A stretch of 64,000 bases of DNA from Bettongia penicillata ogilbyi. Lineage: Eukaryota > Chordata > Mammalia > Diprotodontia > Potoroidae. The position numbers were made by a program, and so were the translations under genes. The notes below the pieces were generated by a model that was given only the letters and a program-made list of their open reading frames with translations, did no database searches and had not been told where the DNA came from. The DNA lies in assembly GCA_023548195.1 (NCBI GenBank), contig JAJHZJ010000496.1:8520144-8584143 (forward strand), read 5' to 3'. Below are positions 34,169-47,440 of this stretch, piece by piece (position 1 is the stretch's first letter; each line of letters begins with the position of its first letter).

Positions 34169-34989
34169 AGAGATAAACTGTTCAGTTTGGTGAACTATCA
34201 TTGATAAAGTTTGATTTATAGATTCAGATCAACTTCTGTAAGATATCACTTACACAGATCCTTGAAAGCAAGTCATCATTGGTAACATTCTAAAGCTCAC
34301 TCTTATCCAAATCCCAGGGGGAATGAGAAGTTTTCAAAAATGATGTTTTGGCAATATTTCTCTCCACTGCCACTCAGGTGGATGACCCATAACTTCTGTA
34401 TTTCTAAGACTGTGTTCCGTGACTATCAGCCCTACCGCATCACCTGTGAACAACTCCAAGCCTCTGCAAAAACTACTAATCTCCCCTGCCTGGCGCAGCA
34501 ATTAGACTCAACTTAGGTGCCAGGAGGCTTATTCAGATGCCCCTGTCACTGCCCTCCCTGCTCTTCAAATTCTTTTGTGTTTATCTATGTATCCACTCCT
34601 GTCTTCCTCCATCCATCACAATGAGAATGTAGGACAAGAATGTAAAACTGAGGATAAGAACAATTTCATGTATGTCTTTCGGTTGGTACTAGTAACTCCA
34701 ATATCCTTAATATGTGCTATGAAACACAGTCAACGTCTAAGTGGTGACTAAGTTGAATTTACACAGAGGGCATCAACATTTCCTACAGGAGTGAGGTCAG
34801 TTTTATTCAAGCAATTTATCAGGCACATGCTTGTGCTACGGAAGAAATCTGAACTCCTTGAGAACAAGGAGAGTTTTGTTTTGTTGAGGGGTTTTGTTTT
34901 TGTTTTTACTTAGGGCAGGGGGAATTCCTAGAACATAGAAACATTCTAGACACTACAATATATGGTCAGTTGGCTTCAAAGCAGAATTT

Positions 34990-35110
34990 TTGAAATAAAA
35001 GTTAAATTTTTAAATTTAATCTAATTTTAAGGCAATTTTAAGTTTAATTGGAGGATTAGTTACATTTAAGTTAAATTGAACTTTAAATTAAATTAAATTC
35101 AACATTTATT
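34990..35110. repeat. AT-rich low-complexity block built from TTAAAT/ATTTAA
   Basis: A 120-base stretch almost wholly of A and T, with many TTTAA and TTAAA units on both strands. Confidence 0.8.
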
Positions 35111-35779
35111 AAACATATCTTAATAAATGTTATTTTTCATTTCTCTCCACAGGTAGACGGATTAAATTATATAAAGAAAATATGGGGAAAACTAATTTTA
35201 GTTCATATTTGTAATGGTATATTTGCTATTTTAGGGATTGTCTAATAAAATTTTAAACTACTATCAATTTTAACAAGGGAATAAAATGATCATATATAGT
35301 TAGCATATTATTGTTACTGCTAATGATGCCTTTATGTAGTTCTATTTTGAGTATATGGTGTCCTTTTCGTCTTATTAACTGCATCATTTTAGGTAAATCT
35401 TCCCCTATTTTCTTAATTTCTCACATTCATTATTTCTTGTATTGAAAATCTTATTATTCATTTTGCCAATTATGGCCAGTGTTAACAGAAATCTCCTGTG
35501 TTTGGGTTCTTTTATTCACCTCAATAAACAAATACCCTCCCCCCTTAAGGTGGAAGCCTTTTTTTTCCCTGTCAATAAAAAATAAAAACAAAAACAAAAC
35601 CTTAAGTTGCTGAGATTATTCAAAATACACGGATGGTAGAGGGGACAATCTGAGAAGTGTTAGCCTTGACGAGAAAGGACCAGCTCTCCATCTGACAAGG
35701 GTGAAGATAGAGTGAGTGAGAGAAAAACATGAGTGATGTGAGATAAGGAAGGGTTCTTCGGGAAAGGCCTAGATTTTTT

Positions 35780-37870
35780 TCAGTGAAATAACACAGGATT
35801 CAACTGGTTTGGTTTGTTTTCCTTTTTTCTTGGCAAAGACCAAAATGTTGGGGTCAAGAAATCGTGCGTCCGGCTATGAATGATCAGACCAATATGAGCT
35901 GGGAAGGCTCTAACACAGGTCAGGTACAAAGGGTCACAAAGAATATTTGGAGTGGAAATGGCTCCAAACTTCACATCTCACATTTCTTTTGGGCTACTAC
36001 AATTCTGCTTTATTCATACAGCACGGCACCTTCTTTGATGCAGGCATGCTATGCTATGCAGTCCTGTGCCAGTGTCTCTCATATGTCTCACAATCCAAAG
36101 TTCTTCAGAGAGACCTTGAGAAGGTCCTTTCTTCTGACCTCTGAGCAATTATTTTGTGAGTTCTCTACAGAATAGTTGTTTAGGCAAATGTGAGCTTGGC
36201 ATTCTAACAATGTGGTAGGCCCATCAGAGCTGCACAATGCAGTAGAGTTTAAATGCTTGGCAGTTCATCCTGAAAAAGAAACTCAGTGACTGGTATCTTA
36301 TCTTGCCAGGTGATCTTCAGAGTCAGTTTCCTTGCATGTCACTGGTATACTGTCTAGGTTTCACAGGCATACAACAGTAAGGGCAACACAATGGCTCTGT
36401 AGACCTTCAGTATGGTAGGTAATCTAATACCTTTTCTCTCTCACACTTTCATTCTGAGGCTCTCAATCACTATGCTAGCTCTGGCAATGCATGGATCAAC
36501 CTCATCATCTATGTGTACATCCCTAGAAAGTACAACACTGACAAAGTGAGCTTATCCACAGCATGCAAACTTTCTCCACTTGCTGTCATCAATAGCTCCA
36601 TGTAGGTATAACATGGTGCTGGCTACTGAAGACCCTTTGTCTTCTTGATGTTGTCAAGCTAAAATTAGCACAAGTGGCAGAGAATCGAGCCATGCTTTGT
36701 GGGGTCCGCCCCTGCATGGAGTGCACAATCATCTGCAAACCAAAAGCTGTGCACCAAATCTCCCTCGATTTTAATCTTGACAAGTTCAATAATTTATCAA
36801 CAGTGCAGTAGATGACCTTGATGCTGCTTTTGTCCTTCTTGAAGGCTTCTGACAACACAGGTGAAAACACTATGCTCAAAAATATGAGAGCAGGCAGATA
36901 GCCCTGCTTCATTCCATTGGCGACTTGGAAAATGCAAGAGCACTATCCATTATTCAGAACAGGCAACCAAATTTGGTCATGATTTTCCAAAAGCCCTCGT
37001 AACTGACAGCATCCAAAGGACTTGGTCAGACAGATGAACACTGTGTACAGACCTCGAGCTGTCAGGTTAACATCGTTCATCAGCCCTTTCTGAAGACACA
37101 GTGACTCTCAGGTAGATAATTACATTCCAGGAGAAGGATTAGTCTATTAAGGAGGACCCTGGCAATAAAATTCCTGGTAATGACTAAGAAAAAGAAAGGA
37201 CAACCTATTTCCTTTTTAGAAAAGGATGATACTAGGGGGATAACTCCTCTTGCCATAAAACCTGGAAGATTCCAGTCAGGTTTTGTATGAGCAGTGGACC
37301 TTGTAAATCTGAGGTAGAAAAGAATCGGCATCAGGTGCTCTGCCACCACATGAGAGGAAACAAATGCTAATGACATTTAAAACCTCTTCTTCACTTGGAA
37401 GTTTGGCTACAGAGGGACTGACCTGAGGAATATGGTTAATGGCTTTGGCACCAATTGATGAGAAGCGTTCAGTTCATATCTCCAGAATCATGTCCTTACC
37501 ATTAATCAACGTGGCTCCATCAGTACATAGTAGGTGGGGTGCACCATATGTCTCTGGCCCAGAAATAGACTGCAGGGCATCATAAAAGCGTTTTGGATTG
37601 TTATTAACAGTGTAAAACTGAATTTCATCTGCCTTCGAACTGAGCCAATAATCCTGCATCTCTCTAATCTTCACTTACACTTTACTTTTGATGGGAGTTA
37701 AATGCTGCCTTCTTAGAGACAGACAAAGCTACCCTACTGGTAAAACCTGTGGAGTTCTCATTTTTCATTTGGCAGCCTCTGAATTTCCCCATCATTTTCA
37801 TCAAACCAATCTTGACATTTGTGAGTGACTAAAGTCACTTTACCTTTTTTACCTTTTCACCTTGTAAAGT
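35780..37870 (-). mobile_element. Decayed non-LTR retrotransposon with reverse transcriptase and C-terminal C2H2-like finger
   Basis: On the minus strand, in order: WFDENDGEIQRLPNEK (about 37815-37770), a linker with LSSKADEIQFYT (about 37640), NFIARVLLNRL and LPESHCVFRKG (about 37165-37080), LYTVFICLTKSF (relic of the catalytic motif A region, about 37050), NGMKQGY (about 36915), FADDCALHAG (FADD box, 36729-36740), VYRAIVLP then LLYACET (about 36400-36360), WQDKIP (about 36300), DLLKVSLKNFG (about 36120) and RAFPAHIGLIIHSRTH (near 35900), which has the spacing of a C2H2 finger end. At least several frameshifts and stops separate the pieces. The order fits one LINE family present in reptiles and other vertebrates (memory). 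It is not L1, L2 or BovB. The clade is not named. Confidence 0.8.
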
Positions 37871-37974
37871 TACTTTAGTATTTTTGTGACTAAAGCTCCC
37901 AGTATAATCATACCTGCTGCTTCATTATTCATCATTCCATTGCCATAGGACTTTGAGGGAGGTAAAAATGGCAA

Positions 37975-38180
37975 AACGGTACTCTGATGTCTTTGGACTC
38001 ATACATATACTGGATTTAAGTGAGGCAGAGTTGCTCAAAGCAGTTGGTCTCACTCTCTCTTCCGGAGTCAACTAAATCCAGGGGCAGAGTAAAAGTCAAG
38101 GCAACTAGAGGTGGCTCAGAACATAGTGGAGGAACTTGGGGGTCTTCAATGTCTAACCAAGGTACCTTCTTACACTGTCT
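37975..38180 (+). mobile_element. Fragment of the marsupial composite repeat
   Basis: GAGTTGCTCAAAGCAGTTGG, TCTCACTCTCTCTTCCGGAG and AAAAGTCAAGGCAACTAGAG are shared in arrangement with 12150-12465 without the tRNA-type end. Confidence 0.45.
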
Positions 38181-39400
38181 TCATGGCAAATTAGAACAAA
38201 CTGCTCACATCCCCCATTCCGCTGGGAGACTAATTCAAATGCTTGGGACAGATACATAAGTCAACAGTTTATCAGGTTGTGGCCACTGAGCATGCTCTAG
38301 CTTCCTGGAGCCACAGGAGAGAGTTGAGTACCTACTGGACACCAAAGGTGGAAAGCAACCCAGAAAGGGGACTGACAGCCCTCACACCAGAGGTGCTAGT
38401 TTTCCCTGACATCTGTAGACCCCTGCAATTCAAGAGGGTTGGGGAAGGTTATGCCCTGGGAGATTTAGAAGGATTAAAACAGAATGGAAATAACTATTAC
38501 AGAGGAAGTATGAAGGTGACAGAAACATAAAAGACTTGCCATGCCACTGGGAGGACCCAATGGTGAAGAAATAACATACATCTGTAGTGGACCCAGACAA
38601 CTTGGCTTTGCTATTTTGTCCAGCTCTGTTCAGCAATACATGACTGGGAAGCAGTAAACACGGAGTCATGGTGGGAGTAGTCAAAGTATGGGAGTTGGGC
38701 AAGGCATGATCAAGCAATAGGATTGGGGTTAAGGGGCTTGGGAAGAGGATGGGGTAGAGCTTAACTGTTTCACTAAGGATCAAGACAGAAAATAAAGGAA
38801 GAATGTGTCCCATACAGGCATGATAACTGAGGGAAGAACTGTTTGGTGATAATCACTATCTTCTGTCCAAGGGACAGCATACTCAAGTAGGAAGATGCTT
38901 ATTATGAGCAGAAAGAAGAGATAACTCTTTAGCCATAGCAATTCATGAAAACAACGAAAGAAAAAACAGAAGTCACAAGATCAGCTCTTCTACTCTGGGA
39001 AACAGCAGAGAAGGTGAAGAGAAGACATTTCCAGAAGCTTCAAGACATTATAAAATTAGCCCATGTGCTGTGTCCCCTGGTCCAAGATTTTGCCAAGGAA
39101 GGGAAGCAACAAATCAGACCAGGATACGGTGGGTTTTGTCATCACGAAATATCCTGTCATGGAACTTTTGGTCTTCTCACCTTGTAATGATCATGATGAG
39201 CTCATAAAATGACTCCAATGAAGGTAATTGCAGACCAGGTGACAAGTGTACAAAAATTTCAAACTGCCTCTGGCCAGGGAGACTTTTCACAGATGGTAAG
39301 TAGGCAAAACAGTCCACATTCTAAGCGTGCACGTGGTGTAGGAAGCAGCCAGAGGTCATAGCGATAGCCACACTCTAGCTGTTAGTCATGTCACCTTTGA
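38180..39400. other. Stretch of unassigned sequence, possibly a decayed repeat
   Basis: This 1.2-kb stretch has less extreme base composition than its neighbours, with several open frames of 80-127 codons in both directions that match nothing I know. It may be an old retroelement body whose family I do not recognise. No splice-bounded exon was found. Confidence 0.3.
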
Positions 39401-40019
39401 TTCATGGTTTTTACCAAAAATAAGCAAAAATTTTTAACTTAAACACAAGAATGAACACAGAACTAAAAAACATGGCATGGCTTCAGAGTGAAATAAAAAA
39501 AATTAACTGTTCTGATCATAAAGATTCTAATATATCCTAGAACAAGAGCTTTTTATTCCTGACAGGTCACTCAATTACAAAGCAAAAAATTAAGGAAATA
39601 AAGTTCTTCTCCCTGTGCTAGAAAGCACTATTTTTTCAAAATTACTAACATCCTAACACTGACATTCTCCCAGAATAAAATGCAACCACTAAAGATATCA
39701 ATGATAAGTTAAAAAAATAATACAGGTTCTCTTTACCTTCCAAGGTGAAAACTTGTCATTTACCTGAAAATTCCAGTATTTTTGAAACTAATGGCAAATG
39801 GCTATCCTCTTAAATTAATTACCTGCTAGACTAAATGCAAATAATTTCTTCATGTAACTGAAGATGAACATAAATTTCATTTCCCTGGTGAAAATATAGC
39901 TCTCTCAAAGAGAATTCTATCTAGTTTAGAATTTTTGAGTACAGGTTGAAGCCCAGGTATAGAACAACTTTGGAAGATCTACTTCCAAAAGTAGTTTGTG
40001 ACTACTTGTTGTGGAACCT

Positions 40020-40130
40020 TGTGTAAGTCATTTGCCTTGATAAGTTTTAATTTTCCAAATTATGAAATGAGAAGACAGTGCTACAAAGATCACTACGAGC
40101 CCTTCTAGTTCTAAAGTTCTATGACTATCA
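40020..40130 (+). mobile_element. SINE 3' half
   Basis: GTAAGTCATTTGCCTTGATA and GCCCTTCTAGTTCTAAAGTT then CTATGAC match the sense SINE tail. Confidence 0.5.
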
Positions 40131-42779
40131 GACTATATACTTGCAAGGACAGGTACAAAAAATGCAAAGCAGGAATACAGAGGGATGCAGAAAAGTTCTT
40201 CATGCTGCACGTGGTAGAAGGTATGGTAGTAGAAGGTGTGCTGGTAGAAGGCTGATGATTTCCAGAAACAATCCCGGCTTAAGTGACTACACTGTGGAAC
40301 AGTGAGTTTCCAGACAATTTAATTTTCAGGTTTAGTGATGGGTGTAAGACTACACGAAAAACTCTGAATTAAACAATCACACCCACCCACTACACTGTCT
40401 TCAGTTCATCTGTCTGTACAACTGTTGTCTCGTGTGCTCAAAAATGGGCTCTAAGTAACCTTCTAAAGGCAAACCCAAGAACTACTTTCTTAATTATGTC
40501 CACAGTTTTTCTCCTGTCAGAATGGTAGTCGAAATTCTGGCATTCTAAAGGAGACCTTACAAGAAAAAGAATGCTATCACTGTGGTCTAGATTCCCATAT
40601 ATGTGACAATACCCTCAAAATGTAGCTCTGCACCTAACTTGCAGACTCATAGATAAAATACTCCTGATGTCCACAGGCAGAAAATATTTCCCTTTGCCTC
40701 GACTACCACTGTGAGCAAAACCTACTCACGACTTAGGGGCTGGTAAGAGACAAAGGGATATTTCTGAACATAAGTAAATCCAAAAGGCTGAAGCATCTAC
40801 AAAAGTCAGGTAGCACAGTCATCTAACTGCCAAGCCAGCATCTGCAATGACTAGCAAAGGCCCAATAACCATGAACTTCAAGTCCAGATAATGTTATATC
40901 TGTGGGGGAAAGGGGGAAAGGCAGACTCTACTTATCATTCTTTCAAGTGTTCTTTCAATAACATTTTCAAATGAATTGTTGTACTCAATAAAATCTCACC
41001 TCAATAAGAGCTCTCATGTTGCTTTTTAAGCTTTATTTGATAAAGTACTCTGCTTTAAAAATACTGACAGAAAGAAAAAAGGATCACCAATCAAAAAGAG
41101 GGATTTAATAATGTTTCAAGTTCATGTATACCAATGTATTGGTCTCTATCTTCTTTATATACACATATATAAATTATTGGAAGTCCTTACCAGAACTACT
41201 CTCTCAAAGTCCCATAAATCTCTGATGTGGTAGCAGTACAAACTTTGGTTTTACACCACCTGAAAAACAAACCACATTATGTCACTTTCCCCCCCTACTC
41301 TCATTCCTTACAAATGAAATGTTCTATTTAATGGAACATTGCCTATAAAACTAAGCACATTCGCCACTTGTCTCTTATAGCGATGAATCTTTAAAATGTC
41401 CTACCTATCATAACCCTTTTGCTTTGTGCGTCAAATTACATTATATTTTAGAAACTATTCGTAAATTAGCCAAATGAACTAAAGTAGCCCTCAACAGGCC
41501 TGTTAGCTCAAGTGCATGTAGGAATGCCCTCCCCCCATCCTATAAGCATACATGCATCAACAAAAGTTGAGAAGGTTATAAGGAGATAAAGTAGAAATCA
41601 ATTTAAATGCTAATACTAACTATAACTTCCTTTTCCATAAAGTAAAGGCAAGCTATGCTATGAGATTGTACATCTGAATTTGGAAAAGAGGCTTAAAACA
41701 ATAAACATTAAAATGTGACCTTGGCAGCATGTCTCTACGTTTTAATAACAACAACAAAGAGGCTATTTAACTTTAATAATAAGGGTACAGGTCTGCTCTC
41801 CATAAAACATATAAGCTTGATTCTTTTAAGTTTAATGAAGATAAAATTGGGGTCAGGAGATTTATTCATTTTTAAATGCATCTTTATGGCCATTCTTTAA
41901 AAGCCCAGTCTAGGGTCATCATGGGGCTGCAACCAAACTTTGGAAATCATCCACTATCAAGTCCCACCTCTCACTTCCAAATTTGGTATTTGTAGCTTGA
42001 AGCTACTCTTCCTAGAAAACCATGCTTTCAGCCTACAAAGGAACTTAAGACCTACTGAGGACCAGAACACTCTGGCTATTTAGCCTCTCCAGCACAGCGC
42101 TCCGGAGCTCCAGCATGGTGTTCAGTGGCTCCTCTAACACCCCAGCCTGCCAGCACCTGAGCCCCTCCTCCAAAGGCCCACACCTCTCTTAGGCTGCCCA
42201 GCTCGCTAATTTCCACTACCCTAATCCAACTACTAAAGTTTGCTACTAAAATCATAGATCTTTTCAGTCATGTGTGATTTCAGCAAGGGTGCACTTCCTC
42301 CACCAATGAAGATTACTTTCCCTCTATATACAACCTAATTTCCAAAAGTTGCTGTGGCTGAACACGTATCATCTTGTCGGTCAGTCTCTCCAGTTACTAA
42401 ATGATTTCTTTGTTGCTACCTTTCCTTACTGCTCACCCTTGGTCAAGCTGCAGTTTTTCATGCGGAACTCCCCCTTCAACCTAGATTACTTTCTCCTCTC
42501 TGGTTTTTTGGGAAATATTTCTCTCTCGAGTCTCCTGTCATTCCTGGATCCCCCCCACTCACAGATCTATAAATATATCCTTAGCCTCCCTTTCTAGAGT
42601 CATACTCTACCAACTAAGTGAGTACCTACTGTCCAATTCCCACTGTACATCCTGTATACCAAGGCCAGAACCAGACTAAAATGTGATTGAGAAATATTAA
42701 GTAAAATAAATAAAAGTACAATATAACAAATAAATGTTCATTTGTTCTAAGTCAATATGTAGCTGGAGAGATTTGTTTC

Positions 42780-43170
42780 TATTTCAGCCTGACACCCCTG
42801 CTGTAGACAGTTAAAAGGGAGACACCTAAAACAGAATTCATTATCTTTTTCCCCAGACTCACACCTTCCTGCAGAGCTTTGCCATCTCTGTCCTCTTACC
42901 AGCCTCCTCACCTGCACAGCTACCACCATTCAGGACCAAGTCGTTTCCATGGGGCCACTCTAGAGACCTTTCTAATGCATACCTGTGACCAAGGTACTCC
43001 AGCTACTCCGAAAGCTCCAGGGGTTCCTAGATCACAAACAAACTTTGGCTAGGCACCTGAAGCCATCACAATTTGCCTCCAGCCTTCCTCTGCAGGATTT
43101 TTACACAGCCTTTTCCCTTATGTCCTGTCTCCCCACCTCCCAAGATTCAAATGGGTGTGAATGTACTTGA
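42780..43170 (+). mobile_element. L2 LINE fragment
   Basis: AAAACAGAATTCATTATCTT then TTTCCCC corresponds to the L2 KTE-I-F segment; CAGGGGTTCCTAGATCACAA and CTTCCTCTGCAGGATTTTTA continue as decayed L2. Confidence 0.55.
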
Positions 43171-43559
43171 CCATCAACACTTCCTTCTGTTGTGCTAAAG
43201 GTACCAGGAGACACTCGAGCAGTTCATGTGTCCCTCCTCCTTCCTTGCCCCAAGACTAGTTCACTCAATTCAGTGACACCATCTTTTGCTCTGATTCTCT
43301 AGAGAATCCAGTATGCTACACACTGAGGGCCTCTCACTCCTGCTGAACACCTCTAACCCACAACACATCTCTTCAGAGCCATCTACATGCTAACTGTTCT
43401 TAAATCCTTTGAAAGCAGTTTTATTATGTTTCATTGCCAGAATGCAACATTTGTAGAATGTCAGTATTAATAAAAATATGGACCTTTGCTTTCAAAGAAT
43501 GCTCACAGCAAGCAATGGAGTTCTGCAAAGTTTTCTAAATCAGATTTAACTGAACCTAT

Positions 43560-43960
43560 CTCCCTCAGCTGTACCATCTGCCATAAATAGGCACATATAC
43601 CAAATGCTCTGGACTCCTTTCTGCATACTGTCTATTCCAGCTAAATTCCTTGCCTGTTCCTCATATATCTTCCATCTGCATCTTTTTGCAGTCTGCTCCC
43701 ACCTCTGGATTATGAGTGATTACCTTTTCAATTCCTTTATACTTCTGATGCTTGGTCTGACATGAATCTTCACATACCTTCACACTCTCCCTCTCTCTCT
43801 CCCCACCCTCTTTTAAGTGCCTCCTTCCTTAAACTACTCTGTATTATTTGGATGCATATGATACAATGCAAGTTCTTTGAGGGCAGGGTCAATTGTGTTT
43901 GTCTTTATGGCTGAAAAGCCTCACAGTGTCAGTTACAAGTATGTGCTTACTAAACACGAG
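43560..43960 (+). mobile_element. L2 LINE 3' end
   Basis: CTATTCCAGCTAAATTCCTT, then AATGCAAGTTCTTTGAGGGC and AGGGTCAATTGTGTTTGTCT match the L2 3' end. Confidence 0.65.
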
Positions 43961-45544
43961 ACTGAAATTTTAATCTATGTAGTAGATATTGTCAATATCC
44001 ATGCTGCCAATACTTAAAATCTTTCTCTTCCCAACTCTATTAACTTAAGTGGATAAGTCTGAAACACATCCTTTATTTTTCTTTTATAAATTGTACATTC
44101 TTGATATGCAAATAAAGAAAAACAAAACAGAAAAATTATTTCATGTGCCAACCAAAACAATTCCTAAGTAATACAGGAAAATAAGTGTCCTAAATTTATA
44201 TAACAAACTCTCAATTACCACTAGTAACAGGTGAGACAACACAAAAATACACCTACTCTACTCAGCCCTGCTTTGAGAATAATCTATACAGACAGAAAAG
44301 AGGTACGATCCAACCATGAATCTCAGTTCTATAAAAGATCTCAGTGTTTCTATTATGTCCTCTCAAAACCTCTGCAAAAGGCTCAATGTGGCCCATGGCA
44401 GGTGGGTAAGGGGCAGAGTTCTTCTCTCCTGTACTAGAAATGCTCATTATCAGGAATCTCCTTGTTTAGCCATTTCTCAAGTTCTTCTGAATGTAGAAAA
44501 CAACATCGGATTCCTAACTCTATGACATCCATCAACAAATGGAAAATTCTGAGTTGGTAGTGCTTTTCTCCTAACATTTACAAAAAGTTCATGCCTGAAA
44601 AGAGAAATTGAAATAAACTACTTTAAAAGTCACTGATATTGCAACAAGAAGTCACTACCCTGATACATTCAAGACATTTATATAAGAAAAAGGGGGGAAA
44701 GGGGGGAAAAGAGGTTAAGACTCCTTATTTGTTTCAGATAATGCAAAGTGATCATCCTAAAAGCTTTATGGGACACAGACACACAGAAAAACATAAAACC
44801 GCATTATCAAGCATTACACAAAAACCTCAAAAAAATTAGATGAGCAAAGTTAAACTTAAAAAGGTTTTCAAGTCATTAAAAGAAAAAAAAGCAAAGACCA
44901 ATTTTAATGACTTTTAAATCAAAGAATGTACCAGAACAGGCAAAGATCTACCCTTACAGTAGTATACACCCCTTACCCTAATAAAATAAAATCATTTAGA
45001 AAATAAAGGAATAAATATGACTGGGGGAAAAGTAGAGTTATAACATAAAATAATGCTGACATGAGTAAAAAAAACCCATTACTTTTTCCAAAACTGAGTA
45101 AGTTCTGAATGACAGCATCTAAGGCAGCAGCACAAATTAAACAGGCCAGAAAAACTGGGAAACAAAATGGCAAACCTAAGTTAGGATTCAAATTTGAAAT
45201 TCTTTTAAATACAAAAAAACCAAAGCATTTTATGCTTATATTGAAATATCAATGCTCACTTTACATAAAATATTTTTAAATTCAACAAGCATAGATAGCT
45301 GCCAGTTTCCTTCTTCACTTTAGACTAAGATCTTGGTCACGAGCAAACAAACAGCCTGAGAGCATCAAGTTATTGCATTTCTGACTGTGATTTCCATGAA
45401 ACTTCTAGGTATATATAGCCTAGTATAACTATCCAACCAAACTCAAAGTCAAACCAAAAGAAAAAACGACACAAAATACCTTCCTTGAAATGAAAATAAT
45501 TCTTATAAATGCAACAAATTTTAAGACTTGCCCAAATCTAAATT

Positions 45545-45690
45545 CCAGCCTAGGTAAGGCATTTACCTTCTCAAACTCCTCTGCAAAATGGGAATGATGG
45601 TAACACCTACCTCCCAGAGTTGTTGTGAGGAAGGCATGCGATCCTGTACATCAATGTGGCCCATGGCACATGGTTCGTTAAATGCTTGGC
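45545..45690 (+). mobile_element. MIR 3' half
   Basis: CTGCAAAATGGGAATGATGG, TAACACCTACCTCCCAGAGT and TGTTGTGAGGAAGGCATG are the sense MIR tail; it lies just before a second SINE in the same orientation. Confidence 0.75.
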
Positions 45691-45714
45691 AGGAGAGATA
45701 CTAGCTATTTTAAG

Positions 45715-45960
45715 TAGGTGTTCTTTTTGCTTGTGGTACGGGGGAAAGAGTGCCTGGCTGGAGTCAGAAGATCCAAGTTCAAACCTGGCCTCAGACACCA
45801 ACTAGCTGTGTGACCCTGGGCAAGTCACTTAACCTCTGTCTGTCTTAGCTTCTTCATCTAAAGGGGTTAGCACGTCTGCCTTCCAGGATTGTGATGAGGA
45901 TCAGATGAGCCTAAATTTGTAAAGTGCACGGACGTTTGACCGAGTCCAAGTTTCACAGAA
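45715..45960 (+). mobile_element. MIR-type/marsupial SINE
   Basis: GTGCCTGGCTGGAGTCAGAA, CAAACCTGGCCTCAGACACC, CTAGCTGTGTGACCCTGGGC, AAGTCACTTAACCTCTGTCT, ATTGTGATGAGGATCAGATG: near complete. Confidence 0.85.
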
Positions 45961-46639
45961 CAAATTCTTTTATTAAGGGGATTTTTTTGTGAAGTTTGGA
46001 TTCAATCAAAATGCTACACTTGAGGAACTAGAGGGCCACAGGTTCCCCACCTGTCTTAGGACAATGACTACCACACAGTAGGTGCTACACTCACATAACT
46101 ATATATAAGCAGTAATTACCATCATTTATTATTACTAATGGTGCTGGTGTCGTTACTACAGTTGTTCCATGTTTCTAAAAAGGTGGGACCTTGTCACTCC
46201 TCTCTAATTCTCAGGATTTCCAGATGTCTTACCCTTCCTGCTGATATTCAACTATATGCCCCAAACATCCAGATGATTTGTGACAACTGCTACACTGATA
46301 AGAGGAGGCAATGCACAGGTACATTCCTTTGGGGAAACATCTTACCTGTCTTCTCTTTTCCATCAAAATGACAGCACTAAGTTACTTCTCCATCTCCCTC
46401 CTCTTACTCTGAACCCTTGAGCTCTTTGTGTACTTTAACAGTAGGGGTAACCAGGTTGCAGGTTGAGTCAATGCTGTCTCCATTAACTTCCCAAACCACA
46501 TTTCTTCTCTCCCAGCCATCCCCCAGGACACTAGGACCATCTCGCCTTCTTCCTCTTGTTCAGGGAGCAATAATCAAATCAATCAGTTACTACTACTTTT
46601 GGAAACAGGGCGATAGTCTGCTGCTTGGGGCAGGCGCGG

Positions 46640-46840
46640 GGGGGGCCTCCATCCACCTTCTGATTGACGATCCGAAGTCACACTGTTTCTTGCCCATTAA
46701 CCATCCGAATCCCCCAATCCTTATTCTGCTCCTTACAATGTAAAGCTCCTTGACGGCAAAGGTTTACCCTTTGGCATTTGTTTCTCTTGCATTAACATAG
46801 CTGATTTTTAATAATGCTTACAGATTATTTTTCTCAGGTC
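46640..46840 (+). mobile_element. L2 3' tail
   Basis: CAATGTAAAGCTCCTTGACG and GGCATTTGTTTCTCTTGCAT then AATAATGCTTACAG resemble the L2 3' end. Confidence 0.5.
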
Positions 46841-47339
46841 TAAGCACCCTGACACTCTATTTTTGAGATACAATATTCTGCAGTAATGGGCAAATCCCTC
46901 TTACTTGCCTTTTCAATCACTTCTAACGTAGTACCGCCCTCCATCCCTCCTTTTCTGCTCCAGGACAATTAGACCCAGGATAGTGGAATTGCATCCAACA
47001 AGGTTAGATTAAGAGACTGCACAAAGATTTCCATCAAGGAGATGAAAAGATGCTAAGCTGAGACAATACAGTCCCTCTCATGCCCATTACAGACACATAC
47101 CCAAGTAAGTATGATACAAAGCCCTCCCAAAAGCTCATGGATTTAGAACTATAGAAACAAACTTCAATGCAAGCAGTTACTACACCTACTAGAGATGAAT
47201 GTATTGACTGACTTTGCAGAGAGATTCCTATTTTTGCAAGCTCTTAGATGTTTCTCATGGCCAACAACGCTAACAGCTCAGACACAAGGCAAGTTGCTGT
47301 ATGTACATGTGCCTACTTTTGACCCGCATCAAGATAATT

Positions 47340-47440
47340 TCTCTCTGTGGGTCTATGTTTACTTGCCTGAAATTGATGGTGCTGGACTAGATCATCTCCA
47401 AGGTCCCTTCCAACTCTTGATACCTAGGACCTTTTATGAT
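47340..47440 (+). mobile_element. SINE 3' tail
   Basis: GGTGCTGGACTAGATCATCT then CCAAGGTCCCTTCCAACTCT is the sense SINE tail. Confidence 0.7.

Noticed and set aside
36589..36912. 107-codon frame as a host gene exon
   Set aside because: It is part of the LINE reverse transcriptase relic; neighbouring pieces of the same protein occur in other frames.
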